NCBI GenBank assembly: GCA_007859745.1
Contig: SMLU01000001.1
Location: forward strand, 1,426,001 to 1,490,000
Source: Phycisphaerae bacterium RAS1
GTDB taxonomy: Bacteria; Planctomycetota; Phycisphaerae; UBA1845; Fen-1342
Direction of reading: 5' to 3'
Length of the DNA: 64,000 bases
Below the pieces are notes generated by a model that was not told where the DNA came from, did no database searches, and saw only the letters and a list, made by a program, of their open reading frames with translations. Below, one piece after another: positions 41,396-50,351 of this stretch. The stretch's first letter is position 1; every line of letters begins with the position of its first letter. The translations under genes were made by a program, and so were the position numbers.

Positions 41396-42733
41396 ATGCA
41401 GGAACTTACGCCGCGACAGGTCGTTCAGGCGCTCGATAAGTACATCATCGGGCAGGAAGAGGCCAAGCGCGCCGTCGCGGTCGCCGTCCGCAACCGCTGG
41501 CGGCGGCTCCAGCTTCCGGTCGGGCTGCGCGAGGATGTGACCCCCAAGAATATCCTGATGATCGGTCCCACCGGAGTCGGAAAGACCGAGATCGCCCGCC
41601 GGCTGGCGCAGCTCATCGACGCCCCGTTCCTCAAAGTAGAGGCCACCAAGTTCACCGAGGTCGGCTACGTCGGCCGCGACGTGGACAGCATTGTCCGTGA
41701 TCTGGCGGAGCGGGCGGTCGCGATGGAGCGGCAGCTCGCCGCGCGGCAGGTCAAGGAGCGTGCCAGCCAGGCCGCGGAGGATCGGATCGTCGACCAACTC
41801 CTGCCGGGCGGCTCGCACGCGGATTCAGACGTCGAGCTGGCGGAGCGTCGCATGCGCTCACGCGAGAAGCTCCGCGCCCAGCTTGCCGCCGGCGAACTGA
41901 CGGACCAGACGATCGAGGTTTCGATCGACGAGCGCTCGGTGCCCGTGCACGTCATGACCAATATGGGGCTGGACCAGATGGGGCCGGAGTTTGAGAACCT
42001 GATGGAACGGCTGATGCCGGCCCGCTCGAAGCGGCAGCGCGTGCCCGTGCCGCAGGCGCTGGAAATCCTGACACAGCAGGAGACTGACCGGCTGATCGAC
42101 CAGGACGCCCTGCACGCCGCCGCCGTCCGCCGCTGCGAGGAGTCGGGCATCGTCTTTATCGACGAGATCGACAAGGTCTGCGGCAGCCGCATGGGGGATG
42201 GCGTGGGGCCGGAGATTTCGCGCAGCGGTGTGCAGCGCGATCTACTCCCGCTGGTCGAAGGATCGACGGTCAACACGCGCTATGGACCGGTGCGGACGGA
42301 TCATGTGCTGTTCATCGCGGCCGGTGCGTTTACGCATGTTCGTCCGGCGGACCTGATGCCGGAACTTCAGGGGCGTTTCGCGAACCGGGTGGAGCTGGGC
42401 GATCTGAGCGCCGAGGATTACTACCGCATTCTGACGGAGCCGCAAAACGCGCTGATCAAGCAGCAGATTGAGCTGCTGCGCACCGAGGGCGTCAAGCTCC
42501 AGATCACCAAGGAAGCGATTCACGAGATGGCGGAAATGGCGTTCCAAGCCAACCAGGTGCTGGAGAACATCGGCGCCCGCCGGCTGTATACGATCGTCGA
42601 GAAGGTGTTCGAGGAGATTTCCTTCAACGCCTCCGACGCGGCGAACAAGAACGTGTCGGTGGACGTGGACTACGTGCGAATCCGGCTGGCGGATGTGTTG
42701 AGCGACAAGGAACGGAGTGAGTACGAGCTGTAG
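41396..42733 (+). CDS. hslU: ATP-dependent protease ATPase subunit HslU
   Basis: AAA+ unfoldase of the HslUV protease. 445 residues from ATG 41396, the normal length; begins ELTPRQVVQALDKYIIGQEE. Walker A IGPTGVGKTEIARRLA, pore loop VEATKFTEVGYVGRDVDSI, Walker B VFIDEIDKVCG, sensor region FIAAGAFTHVRPADLMPELQ, and GARRLYTIVEKVFEEISF at the end. The I domain lies at about 100-230. HslV, usually just upstream, is not in the window. Confidence 0.95.
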   Translation: MQELTPRQVVQALDKYIIGQEEAKRAVAVAVRNRWRRLQLPVGLREDVTPKNILMIGPTGVGKTEIARRLAQLIDAPFLKVEATKFTEVGYVGRDVDSIVRDLAERAVAMERQLAARQVKERASQAAEDRIVDQLLPGGSHADSDVELAERRMRSREKLRAQLAAGELTDQTIEVSIDERSVPVHVMTNMGLDQMGPEFENLMERLMPARSKRQRVPVPQALEILTQQETDRLIDQDALHAAAVRRCEESGIVFIDEIDKVCGSRMGDGVGPEISRSGVQRDLLPLVEGSTVNTRYGPVRTDHVLFIAAGAFTHVRPADLMPELQGRFANRVELGDLSAEDYYRILTEPQNALIKQQIELLRTEGVKLQITKEAIHEMAEMAFQANQVLENIGARRLYTIVEKVFEEISFNASDAANKNVSVDVDYVRIRLADVLSDKERSEYEL

Positions 42734-42741
42734 GGCTGGGA

Positions 42742-42797
42742 CGCAGGGGCTAGGGCGCAGGGGCTAGGGCGCAGGGTGCCGGGCGCAGGGCGGGATG
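42742..42797. repeat. 14-base tandem repeat array
   Basis: About four units of CGCAGGGGCTAGGG; the first two are identical and the later ones degenerate. It begins 9 bases after the hslU stop. Confidence 0.75.
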
Positions 42798-42847
42798 GCG
42801 TGGGGCAGGGCGCTTTGGGGGTGTAGCGCGCAACAGGTGGCGATCTG

Positions 42848-42946
42848 TCCGAACCCGCCGCGCCAAGCGGCGGGGTGACGTCCGCGGCCCATGGGGCGCC
42901 GATCGCTCGCGATCGTCAACCCGCCGCTTGGCGCGGCGGGTTCGGA
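42848..42946. repeat. Palindromic repeat family B, copy 3
   Basis: Full element with both arms and a centre containing GGGGCGCCGATCGCTCGCGA, intergenic between hslU and the TIM-barrel gene. Confidence 0.88.
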
Positions 42947-43057
42947 AAGACGCCGCCAATCGCAACTCTATCGCGATGCACCGCGCGGCGCCGCGCGCCC
43001 TGCACCTCGTGTTGACGCCCGCCGCGTGCGCTCATAGATTCAGCCCCCGGTGCAACC

Positions 43058-43987
43058 GTGTCGGTTCGAATCGCAATCAACGCCGCGGCGTTTGGCGGCC
43101 AATCACTCGAGAGCGTCGTCGCAAGCGCGAAAGACGCCGGAGCGGAGGGGTTGGAACTTGCCGCGATCCACGGATCGCTTGACATCGGCTTGATGAAGGC
43201 CGTCGTGGCGGCGCCAGGCGCCGCGCGCGATGGGTTTTCGGCCGCGGGCGTCGCACCGGCTATTCTGGATACCGACCTTTCCGTCGGCGTGCTGGACGGC
43301 TCGCGCCTGGCGCACTGGCTGGCGCTCGCAGAGAAATGGATCAGGCTGGCCGGGCAGATCGGTGGAGCGACCATCCTGATGCGCGTTGACGGCGGAGGAC
43401 TGAACCGGGATGTGATTCTCCGGCAAGCGGTCGAGGCTCTGAACCGGCTGTGCGGACTGGCTGGCGAGGCGGGCGTAACGGTTCTGCTTGAAAACTCCGG
43501 AGTGGCCGCCGCCAGTCGCGAACTGTGGTTCCTCCAGGACGCGGTCGGCTCGGCGTCGCTGCGCGTCTGCTGGAACACGGCGCTCCCCCTTGCGGCGCCG
43601 CAGCCGGTGGATCCACCGACGATCGCGCTCAAGCGACTGGCGCCGTCGCTCGCCGTCGTTCGTTTGGCGCTGGAGCGCGTGGTCGCCGAAGCTGCGGGCC
43701 AGCGCCGGACGGAAGATGGCGTGTTTGAACCGGCCGTGGTCGCTGCCGACGAGATCGACATCCTGCATGTGGTCGAGCTGCTGCGTGGAATTGCGTACAG
43801 CGGGTGGATTCTGTTGTCGCCGAGCGCGCGCGAAGCCGACGCGACTCCCGCGGCCGCGCCGGCCGCCGACCTTTCTGTGGCGACGGCCTATCTTCGCGCG
43901 CAGTTTGCCAAGCCGGTTATTCAAATGACCGCGTACAAGGGCGACAAGAACGCACCGCGCTACCCGCGACCGGCGACTGCGAGCTGA
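43058..43987 (+). CDS. Sugar phosphate isomerase/epimerase-like TIM-barrel protein
   Basis: 309 residues from GTG at 43058. The pattern fits the AP endonuclease/xylose isomerase-like barrel: VASAKDAGAEGLELAAIHGS at strand 1-2, GATILMRVDGGG, and GVTVLLENSGVA with a metal-ligand type Glu. Several usual metal ligands are not obvious downstream, and a Pro/Ala-rich patch follows at about 275-290. A catalytic role is uncertain. Confidence 0.7.
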   Translation: MSVRIAINAAAFGGQSLESVVASAKDAGAEGLELAAIHGSLDIGLMKAVVAAPGAARDGFSAAGVAPAILDTDLSVGVLDGSRLAHWLALAEKWIRLAGQIGGATILMRVDGGGLNRDVILRQAVEALNRLCGLAGEAGVTVLLENSGVAAASRELWFLQDAVGSASLRVCWNTALPLAAPQPVDPPTIALKRLAPSLAVVRLALERVVAEAAGQRRTEDGVFEPAVVAADEIDILHVVELLRGIAYSGWILLSPSAREADATPAAAPAADLSVATAYLRAQFAKPVIQMTAYKGDKNAPRYPRPATAS

Positions 43988-44015
43988 GGCAGGTCCGACT
44001 GCTGGAGGACTGCGC

Positions 44016-44077
44016 GGGGCATCGGCGTCCCGTCGGTGCGAGCCTGAACACGCGCCGGCGGGACGCCGACGCTCCCC
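44016..44077. repeat. Palindromic repeat family E, intergenic copy
   Basis: Arms GGGGCATCGGCGTCCCGTCG and CGGCGGGACGCCGACGCTCC flank a 10-base centre. It is the same family as the element translated inside pfaA at 13336-13415. Confidence 0.82.
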
Positions 44078-44153
44078 GCGCGAGAAGGCACGCCCCCAGC
44101 GAGCCGCAGCGCGCACGCTATTCTTCTCTCGTTTTTCCCGCCATAATCCGGCC

Positions 44154-45446
44154 ATGGCCGCTACCGCCGAAATCTGGGACATCCGGCTGCTCGAGGACTT
44201 CAAGCGCGCTCGCGGCGTCATCAAGCTGGAGTACGAAGACTTCGTTGTCGATGAAGTGCCGCTCTATGATTTCAGCGGGCAGGGCTCGCACACCTACGTT
44301 CTTATCGAGAAGGCCGGCCTCAGCACGGTTCAGGCCATCCACGACCTCGCCTCGGCCCTGAACGTCAAGCGCCGCGACATCGGCTATGCCGGACTCAAGG
44401 ACGCCCGCGCCGTCACCCGGCAGTGGATTTCCATCGAGCACGCGCCGCCTGACCTCGTTCGAAAGCTGGACATCCCGCGCATCCGTGTACTCGAAGTGAC
44501 CTCGCACACCAACAAGCTCCGCACCGGTCACCTGGCCGGTAATCGCTTCCGCATCCGCGTCCGCCACACGGACCCCGACCGCCTGGCCGAGTTGCAGGAC
44601 GCGCTCGCCACGCTCTGCCGCCGGGGTGTACCGAACCACTTCGGTCCGCAGCGTTTCGGCGGACGCGGCGACACCTGGCTGATCGGACGCGCGCTGGTTC
44701 AGAATCAGCCGGAAGACGCCGTCGATTTAATTCTGGGCCGGCCGGGTCCGCGCGATCATGGCGACATCCTCCGCGCGCGGCGCAGTTACGACGAGGGCCG
44801 ATACCGGGACGCCGCGCGGCGCTGGCCGGGGATGTTCCGTGACGAGCGTCGAGCCCTCAAGGCGCTGGCGGAAAGCAACAACAAGCGCCGCGCGCTGGCG
44901 TCCATCGATAAGACGACGCGGCGGCTGTACGTCTCGGCCTACCAGTCCTGCCTGTTCAACCGCGTCGTCGCGATGCGGCTGGCCACCGGACTGGACCAGG
45001 TCTGGCCAGGCGACCTGGCCTGGCTGCACGGCAGCGGCGCGGTGTTTCGCGTGGAAGATGCGGCGGTCGAGCAGCCGCGGGCGGATAGCTTCGAAATCAG
45101 CCCGAGCGGCCCGCTCTTCGGATACCGCATGACGGCGCCGGGCGGGCGGGCGGGGGAGATGGAGCAGCAAATCCTGGCGGGCGAAGGCGCGACGCTGGAC
45201 TCCTTCTCGGCCGGCCCGATCGGCGCGAAGGGCGGACGCCGCCCGCTGCGCTTCGCGCCGCGCGAGGCGTCGGTGCGGCTTGCCGCGGATTCGGGCGGCC
45301 CCTATCTTGAACTGGGCTTCTTTCTTCCGCGCGGCTGCTATGCGACGGCGGTGTTGAACGAGCTGTTCGACCTGGCGCCGCAGCGCGATCGTCCGGAGGA
45401 GGAAGAGGAAGAACCGGGAACGGAGCGTGGCCAGGGGCAGGGATAG
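44154..45446 (+). CDS. truD: tRNA pseudouridine(13) synthase TruD
   Basis: 430 residues. Catalytic Asp in DIGYAGLKDARAVTRQWIS; also DFVVDEVPLYDFSGQGSHTY at the N-terminus, GNRFRIRVRH, VPNHFGPQRFGGRGDTWLIG, and the C-terminal LELGFFLPRGCYATAVLNEL. It modifies U13 of certain tRNAs. The last 25 or so residues are a Glu-rich acidic tail outside the fold. Confidence 0.95.
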   Translation: MAATAEIWDIRLLEDFKRARGVIKLEYEDFVVDEVPLYDFSGQGSHTYVLIEKAGLSTVQAIHDLASALNVKRRDIGYAGLKDARAVTRQWISIEHAPPDLVRKLDIPRIRVLEVTSHTNKLRTGHLAGNRFRIRVRHTDPDRLAELQDALATLCRRGVPNHFGPQRFGGRGDTWLIGRALVQNQPEDAVDLILGRPGPRDHGDILRARRSYDEGRYRDAARRWPGMFRDERRALKALAESNNKRRALASIDKTTRRLYVSAYQSCLFNRVVAMRLATGLDQVWPGDLAWLHGSGAVFRVEDAAVEQPRADSFEISPSGPLFGYRMTAPGGRAGEMEQQILAGEGATLDSFSAGPIGAKGGRRPLRFAPREASVRLAADSGGPYLELGFFLPRGCYATAVLNELFDLAPQRDRPEEEEEEPGTERGQGQG

Positions 45447-45530
45447 CCGGACAGCGGGACAGCGGGCGCGCTGATGATGCGCGCCGGCGCGGCGTCCCCT
45501 GGTTCCTCCTGCCGGCCTCGAGACTCAAGC

Positions 45531-46841
45531 ATGGGCGCAAACATCCTGCCTTGGGACGCCCTTCTCCAGCGCGTCCGCACGGACCAGCCGGCGCTCTACC
45601 GTTCGTGGTTCGAGGCGCTGCCGCCGGGCCAGCTCCTGAACGGGCAACTGCTTGTTCCGGTCGCGAACCCGGCCCAGGCGAGCTACCTGCGCGATTTCTG
45701 CACCGAGGCGTTCACGCAGGCCGCAATGGCGGTGAGCGGACACCTGGTCACGATTGCGTTCGTGCCGCCGGCCAATTCGCCGACGACCATCGCCACCTCG
45801 CGCAGCGGCCTGACGATCGTCCCGCTGAACCCCGACTACACGTTCGACCAGTTTGTCGTCGGACCCTCGAACCGGCTGGCGCACGCGTCGTGTCGAGCGG
45901 TCTGCAGCCAGCCCGGATCGCTCTACAACCCGCTCTTCGTCCACGGCGCGTCCGGGCTGGGGAAATCGCACCTGCTGCAGGCCATCTGCGCCGAAATGCT
46001 GCGGGCGAACCCGACCCTGCAAGTGGCCTATATTTCGTGCGAGACATTCGTAAATGACTTCGTGCGCGCCATCGAGACCGGCGGCCTGCCCACCTTCCGC
46101 GACAGCGCCCGCCACCTGGACGCGCTGGTCATCGACGACGTACAGTTCCTGGCCAACCGAGAATCAAGCCAGGAAGAGTTGTTCCACACGTTCAACACGC
46201 TGTACCAGGGCCGGCGGCAGGTCGTCTTCTCCGCCGATTCGCCGCCTTCCGAGATTCCCACGCTCGAAGACCGGCTCATCAGCCGTTTTAACTGGGGCCT
46301 CGTGGCCCAGATCGACCCGCCCACGCGCGAAACGCGCCAGGCCATTCTGCAGAAGAAGGCCCGGCTGCGCGGCTCCGAGGTTCCGCTTGAAGTGCTGGAC
46401 TACATCGCCGAGCGCGTCTCCGCCAATATACGGCTGCTCGAAGGCGCCCTGACCAAGTTGATCACTGAGTGCCAGCTTTCCGGAAAGCCGATGACGCTCG
46501 AAACCGCCCGCGAGGTCCTGCCCAGCTACGATGGTCAGAACAACCGCCCGCTGCAGCTTGGCGACATCCTGCAGGTCGTCTCGCAGCACTTCAGCATTGC
46601 GATCAAGGAACTCGTCGGCCGCCGCCGGACACGCTCGGTCAGCACGCCGCGCCAGGTGGCCATGTATCTCAGCCGCCATCTCACGCCGCTCAGTCTCGAG
46701 GAGATTGGCGCCCAATTCGGCGGCCGCGACCACTCGACGGTGCTGCACGCGGAGAAAGTAATCGATGCCGAACGTGGGACGAACTCCGAGCTGTCGGACA
46801 CTCTCGCGCTCCTGACGCGGCGTCTGTTAAATCGGAAGTAG
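45531..46841 (+). CDS. dnaA: Chromosomal replication initiator DnaA
   Basis: 436 residues from ATG 45531. Domain I about 1-75 (WFEALPPGQLLNGQLLVPV), a short linker, then AAA+ domain III from DYTFDQFVVGPSNRLAHA. Walker A VHGASGLGKSHLLQAI, Walker B LVIDDVQFLANRESSQEELF, sensor I VVFSADSPPSE. Domain IV carries the DNA-binding signature GRDHSTVLHAEKVI. No dnaN or recF follows, and no clear DnaA-box cluster is seen, so the replication origin need not be here. Confidence 0.95.
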   Translation: MGANILPWDALLQRVRTDQPALYRSWFEALPPGQLLNGQLLVPVANPAQASYLRDFCTEAFTQAAMAVSGHLVTIAFVPPANSPTTIATSRSGLTIVPLNPDYTFDQFVVGPSNRLAHASCRAVCSQPGSLYNPLFVHGASGLGKSHLLQAICAEMLRANPTLQVAYISCETFVNDFVRAIETGGLPTFRDSARHLDALVIDDVQFLANRESSQEELFHTFNTLYQGRRQVVFSADSPPSEIPTLEDRLISRFNWGLVAQIDPPTRETRQAILQKKARLRGSEVPLEVLDYIAERVSANIRLLEGALTKLITECQLSGKPMTLETAREVLPSYDGQNNRPLQLGDILQVVSQHFSIAIKELVGRRRTRSVSTPRQVAMYLSRHLTPLSLEEIGAQFGGRDHSTVLHAEKVIDAERGTNSELSDTLALLTRRLLNRK

Positions 46842-47024
46842 GTTGCTGTCAGCCGATTGTCACGAGCGGCGGCGGCGCGCGGCGTGACCGATTCCGCGAT
46901 GTTGCCGGCTCCGGTACGTGCGTTGAATGTCGCGCCCGCGTCGACGAGCTGTCGCCGAGTAAGGCCGCTGCCCGACGGTTGTTACGGGCGAGGTTTGGGT
47001 TTCGGCACAGCCGTTACACCCCAG

Positions 47025-48497
47025 ATGAGGAACTCGAAGGATTTGAATACAAACCCGCATCTACTCTACGTGCCGCGCCGAGTGTGTGGAGCGATCTCCA
47101 CGGGGCTCCTGGCGGCTCTCTCCGGCTGCCCGGCGACGACCAGCAACGAACCACACTCGCCGGCGGTCGAAATCCGTGGGGCGAGCGGCATGACGCTGCG
47201 CATCGGCGCGGCTGCACAGCCCATCACGCCGCCCGGCGTCATGGCGCTGGCCGGCGGTACGCCCTATCGATTGTCGGCGGGAGTTCACGATGACCTGTGG
47301 GCACGGGCTATCGTGGTGGACGACGGCGCCCATCGCGTCGCGCTGGTTTCGCTTGACCTGATCGGCCTGGATTACGACGACGTCGTCCGCTGCCGGGAAG
47401 ACGTCGCGGCAGTCGTCGACGTTGACTACGTGCTGATCGCATCAACGCACACGCACAGTGCACCTGACCTCATCGGTGCGTGGGCGCTGCTTCCCAACTG
47501 CGGAGATGACCCCTATCGCCAATTGGTCGGGCAGGGCGTTGCGCAGGCGGTCGCTGCGGCTGCCGCCGACCTAACCGTGGCACGGCTCGTTGTGGCTTCC
47601 GGACCGGCGGGCGATCCGCCGCTGAGCCGCGATGTGCGCCCGCCGGAAGTAATCGACGACCGGTTGACCGTCTGGCAGGCGCGCGATGCGGTCACCGACG
47701 AGGTGATCTGCACAGCGGTTCATTTTGCAGTACACCCAATTCTGGTGCCGTCGATCAGTCCGCTGGTTTCATCAGATTTTCCGCACTACCTGCGTCAGGC
47801 GGTCGAATCGGGCTGGCCGGGAGACGTGGACGCGGGAGGCAACATCGAATCGATAACGGCGCAGGGCGGTGTGTGCCTGTTCCTGAACGGCGCGCTGGCG
47901 GGACGCATCACGCCGCGCGGGACGGAGCGCGTCGCGTCTGGAGCGACGGATGACCTTGGATTTGATCGGGCGCAGGGCTTCGGCTATCGCCTGGCGCAGC
48001 GCGCACTTGCGCTGCTCGAGACGCAGGCGGAGACGGTCGACGTCACGGACGGGGTGGGAGTCTCCGCGGCGCCGATCCGTGTTCCGCTCACCAACCCGGC
48101 CCTGGCCGCGGCGGCATCGACTTGCATCATTCATCGCCCCGTGACGGATGGCAGCGTGGCTTCGGAAGTGGCGGTGGTTTCCTTCGGTCCGCTTGAGTTC
48201 TTCGCCGTCCCCGGAATGATCTTCCCGGAGCTGGTGCTCGGGCCGGTGGCGCCGGCAGCCGGCAGCGATTTCGGCGGGGCGGCGTTCGAATCCCCGACGC
48301 TTGGCACCCTGGCCCGCGGGCGTTACAGCGTGACGATCGGACTGGCAAACGACCTTTTGGGCTACATCATCCCGCGTTCTCAGTGGGACGCCGAAGCGCC
48401 GTTCATTACCAGCGAGGCCCCCTACGGCGAGGCGGTGTCGCCTGGGCCAGATACGGCTGCGGTTGTGCTTGAGGCATTCGCGGAATTGCCGAGGTAG
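47025..48497 (+). CDS. Neutral/alkaline ceramidase-like lipoprotein
   Basis: 490 residues from ATG 47025. The signal peptide has lipobox LLAALSGC. The N-terminal neutral ceramidase-type domain shows RIGAAAQPITPPGVMALAGG, GVHDDLWARAIVVDDG, VALVSLDLIGLDY and zinc-ligand type ASTHTHSAPDL. In planctomycetes this family is abundant and its substrates are mostly unknown; sphingolipid hydrolysis is not shown. Confidence 0.82.
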   Translation: MRNSKDLNTNPHLLYVPRRVCGAISTGLLAALSGCPATTSNEPHSPAVEIRGASGMTLRIGAAAQPITPPGVMALAGGTPYRLSAGVHDDLWARAIVVDDGAHRVALVSLDLIGLDYDDVVRCREDVAAVVDVDYVLIASTHTHSAPDLIGAWALLPNCGDDPYRQLVGQGVAQAVAAAAADLTVARLVVASGPAGDPPLSRDVRPPEVIDDRLTVWQARDAVTDEVICTAVHFAVHPILVPSISPLVSSDFPHYLRQAVESGWPGDVDAGGNIESITAQGGVCLFLNGALAGRITPRGTERVASGATDDLGFDRAQGFGYRLAQRALALLETQAETVDVTDGVGVSAAPIRVPLTNPALAAAASTCIIHRPVTDGSVASEVAVVSFGPLEFFAVPGMIFPELVLGPVAPAAGSDFGGAAFESPTLGTLARGRYSVTIGLANDLLGYIIPRSQWDAEAPFITSEAPYGEAVSPGPDTAAVVLEAFAELPR

Positions 48498-48557
48498 TCG
48501 GTGAGATGCGAGGCAGTCGGTGAGATGCCGGCTGACCCGGTGAAAGAAATCGGGAAG

Positions 48558-48671
48558 TGCGGGCGTCCTGTGAGTCTTTCGGGTGGAACGGGCGTCGTAC
48601 CCGTTCCTGAGACGGCGGGGACGGGCGAGACGCCCGTCCCACCCAAATGGTCACAGCCTCGACGCCCGCAC
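48558..48671. repeat. Palindromic repeat family A, full-length copy 5
   Basis: Core at 48581-48644, and outer arms GTGCGGGCGTCCTGTGA and TCACAGCCTCGACGCCCGCAC extend the palindrome to about 114 bases. It is the best intergenic match to the element inside the pfaA ketosynthase. Confidence 0.9.
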
Positions 48672-48774
48672 TCCCCACGCTCGTCCGATCAGAAGCGCGC
48701 GCGAACAGCCCTTGAATGTCGCCACGCCGCGCCGTAGCCTTGAGTTTCACGGTTCCTGGCACGGAGGCAGCCTC

Positions 48775-49197
48775 GTGGGTTACAAGATTTCGAAAGTTGA
48801 CGTATGGGTTACCGATCTCGTGAATCGTCCGGGCATGCTGGCGCGCTGCCTGGAGGCGATCAGCAACGCCGGCGGCAACCTGGAGTTTGTCGTCGCGCGG
48901 CGCGTCACGGAGCGAACGGCGCGGGCCTTCTTTGCTCCGCTCGTCGGCGCCAAGCAACAGAAAGCTGCTGCGGATGTCGGCCTGCAAAAGGCCGGCGGCA
49001 TGCACGTTTTGAGGATTGAGGGGCCGGACAAGCCGGGCCTGGGGGCGCGGATCACGCGCGCCATCGCGGCGGCGAACATCAACGGCCGCGGACTCTCGTG
49101 CGCTTCCATCGCCCGCAAGATGGTTTGCTACGTTGCGTTCGGCAGCGATGCCGACCTGAAGCACGCGGGCAAAGTCGTGAAGAAGGCGCTGGCATAG
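48775..49197 (+). CDS. Tandem ACT-domain protein
   Basis: 140 residues from GTG 48775, with GGAGG 7 bases upstream. Two ACT-like modules: KVDVWVTDLVNRPGMLARCL and HVLRIEGPDKPGLGARITRA. ACT domains bind amino acids or other small ligands and regulate enzymes; no enzyme is attached here. Confidence 0.82.
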   Translation: MGYKISKVDVWVTDLVNRPGMLARCLEAISNAGGNLEFVVARRVTERTARAFFAPLVGAKQQKAAADVGLQKAGGMHVLRIEGPDKPGLGARITRAIAAANINGRGLSCASIARKMVCYVAFGSDADLKHAGKVVKKALA

Positions 49198-49577
49198 GGT
49201 GCTGGTCAAGTGCGATCGGGTCTTTCCGAACCCGCCGCGCCAAGCGGCGGGTTGATGGTCGTGAGTGATCGGCGCCCCACTGGGCGCGGACGTCACCCCG
49301 CCGCTTGGCGCGGCGGGTTCTGACGGATCGCCACCTGAAGCCGGATGTACCCACCACTGCCGGCCGGCGCGGCGGGCTTGACGGGGGCCTCCGTAACCGG
49401 TATCGTGCCTGTATTCCTTGGGGCATTTCGACGCGATGAGCTTCTCGTCCCTCGGAGGGGAGAGAAGGTGGAGGCGGTTGCCGCCGGCGGTTGGGGCCCC
49501 GCCGAACTCGGCGCACGAGGCTGGCTGTCGGCTCGCCGCACACACGTGTGCGGAAGATCGCCGGTGGCGACCGCCGG
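49198..49577. other. Intergenic region with a family B element; remainder without recognisable gene
   Basis: About 380 bases between convergent genes. Family B occupies 49225-49322. The rest (49326-49577) shows on the minus strand a short frame PVTEAPVKPAAPAGSGGYIR that could be a gene remnant but is too short to name. Confidence 0.5.
49225..49322. repeat. Palindromic repeat family B, copy 4
   Basis: Complete element with arms TCCGAACCCGCCGCGCCAAG and GGCGCGGCGGGTTC, centre GGCGCCCCACTGGGCGCGGA. Confidence 0.88.
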
Positions 49578-50315
49578 TTACTTTCCCCCGTTTCGAACGC
49601 GAAACGCGGAGGGGCATTCCGAAGCGAGCACACAACGATCGCATGAGGGGCTGCGGGCAATGCAGACCGCTCGGCCGTGTTGAATGAGCGCGTGCGATAG
49701 AAACGTCCACGACTCGTTCGGGAACAGCGGCATCAGGTCGCGCTCGATCTTCACTGCATCCTTGTCGTCGCGGGCAGAGGTGAGCAGCTTCAGCCGCAGC
49801 GCCAGTCGCCCGACGTGGGTGTCAACCACGATCCCGGCGTTCAAGCCGTACGCCGTTCCTAGGATGCAGTTGGCGGTCTTGCGGGCGACGCCCGGCAGCG
49901 AGAGGAGGTCTTCCATGTTTGGCGGAATCTGCCCGCCGAAGCTCGAGCAAACGCGCTGCGCCATCCCCAGCAGGCTGCGCGTCTTGTTACGGAAGAACCC
50001 GGTCGACTTGATGATTGCCTCAAGCTCGGCCGGGTCGGCGGCGGCGAGGGCGTCGACCGTTGGATAGCGGCGAAAGAGCTGAGGAGTGACCTTGTTGACG
50101 CGCTCGTCGGTGCATTGAGCTGACAGGATGACGGCCACCAGCAGTTCGTAGGGGCCGGCGTGGTCGAGAGCACAGGTGGCGTCGGGATAGAGCGTGGTGA
50201 GCTTCGCGAGAATTCGCGCGGCCCGGACGTGGCGATCGGCTTGGGTCTCGCGGGAACGCGTCGCGCGCGGACGAGGCGCTGATCGTCTTGTGGCGGATCG
50301 CGAGGAACGGGGCAT
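49578..50315 (-). CDS. nth: Endonuclease III (DNA glycosylase/AP lyase)
   Basis: 245 residues. Base excision repair of oxidised pyrimidines. LVAVILSAQCTDERVNKVTP, helix-hairpin-helix LLSLPGVARKTANCIL with catalytic Lys, and VVDTHVGRLALRL with the catalytic Asp. The 4Fe-4S cluster Cys pattern is C-x6-C-x2-C-x5-C (CIARSPSCDRCVLASEC). A basic Arg/Ser-rich head of about 30 residues is additional. Confidence 0.95.
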   Translation of the reverse strand: MPRSSRSATRRSAPRPRATRSRETQADRHVRAARILAKLTTLYPDATCALDHAGPYELLVAVILSAQCTDERVNKVTPQLFRRYPTVDALAAADPAELEAIIKSTGFFRNKTRSLLGMAQRVCSSFGGQIPPNMEDLLSLPGVARKTANCILGTAYGLNAGIVVDTHVGRLALRLKLLTSARDDKDAVKIERDLMPLFPNESWTFLSHALIQHGRAVCIARSPSCDRCVLASECPSAFRVRNGGK

Positions 50316-50351
50316 GCTGGGATCTTATTCGCTACCGAGCGACCAGAACCA

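Noticed and set aside
45447-47024. Possible replication origin around dnaA
   Set aside because: No cluster of TTATCCACA-like boxes, no AT-rich unwinding stretch, and no dnaN or recF next to it.
49326-49577. Gene remnant on the minus strand
   Set aside because: A short frame with PVTEAPVKPAAPAGSG-type sequence runs into a repeat; too short and low in complexity to call.
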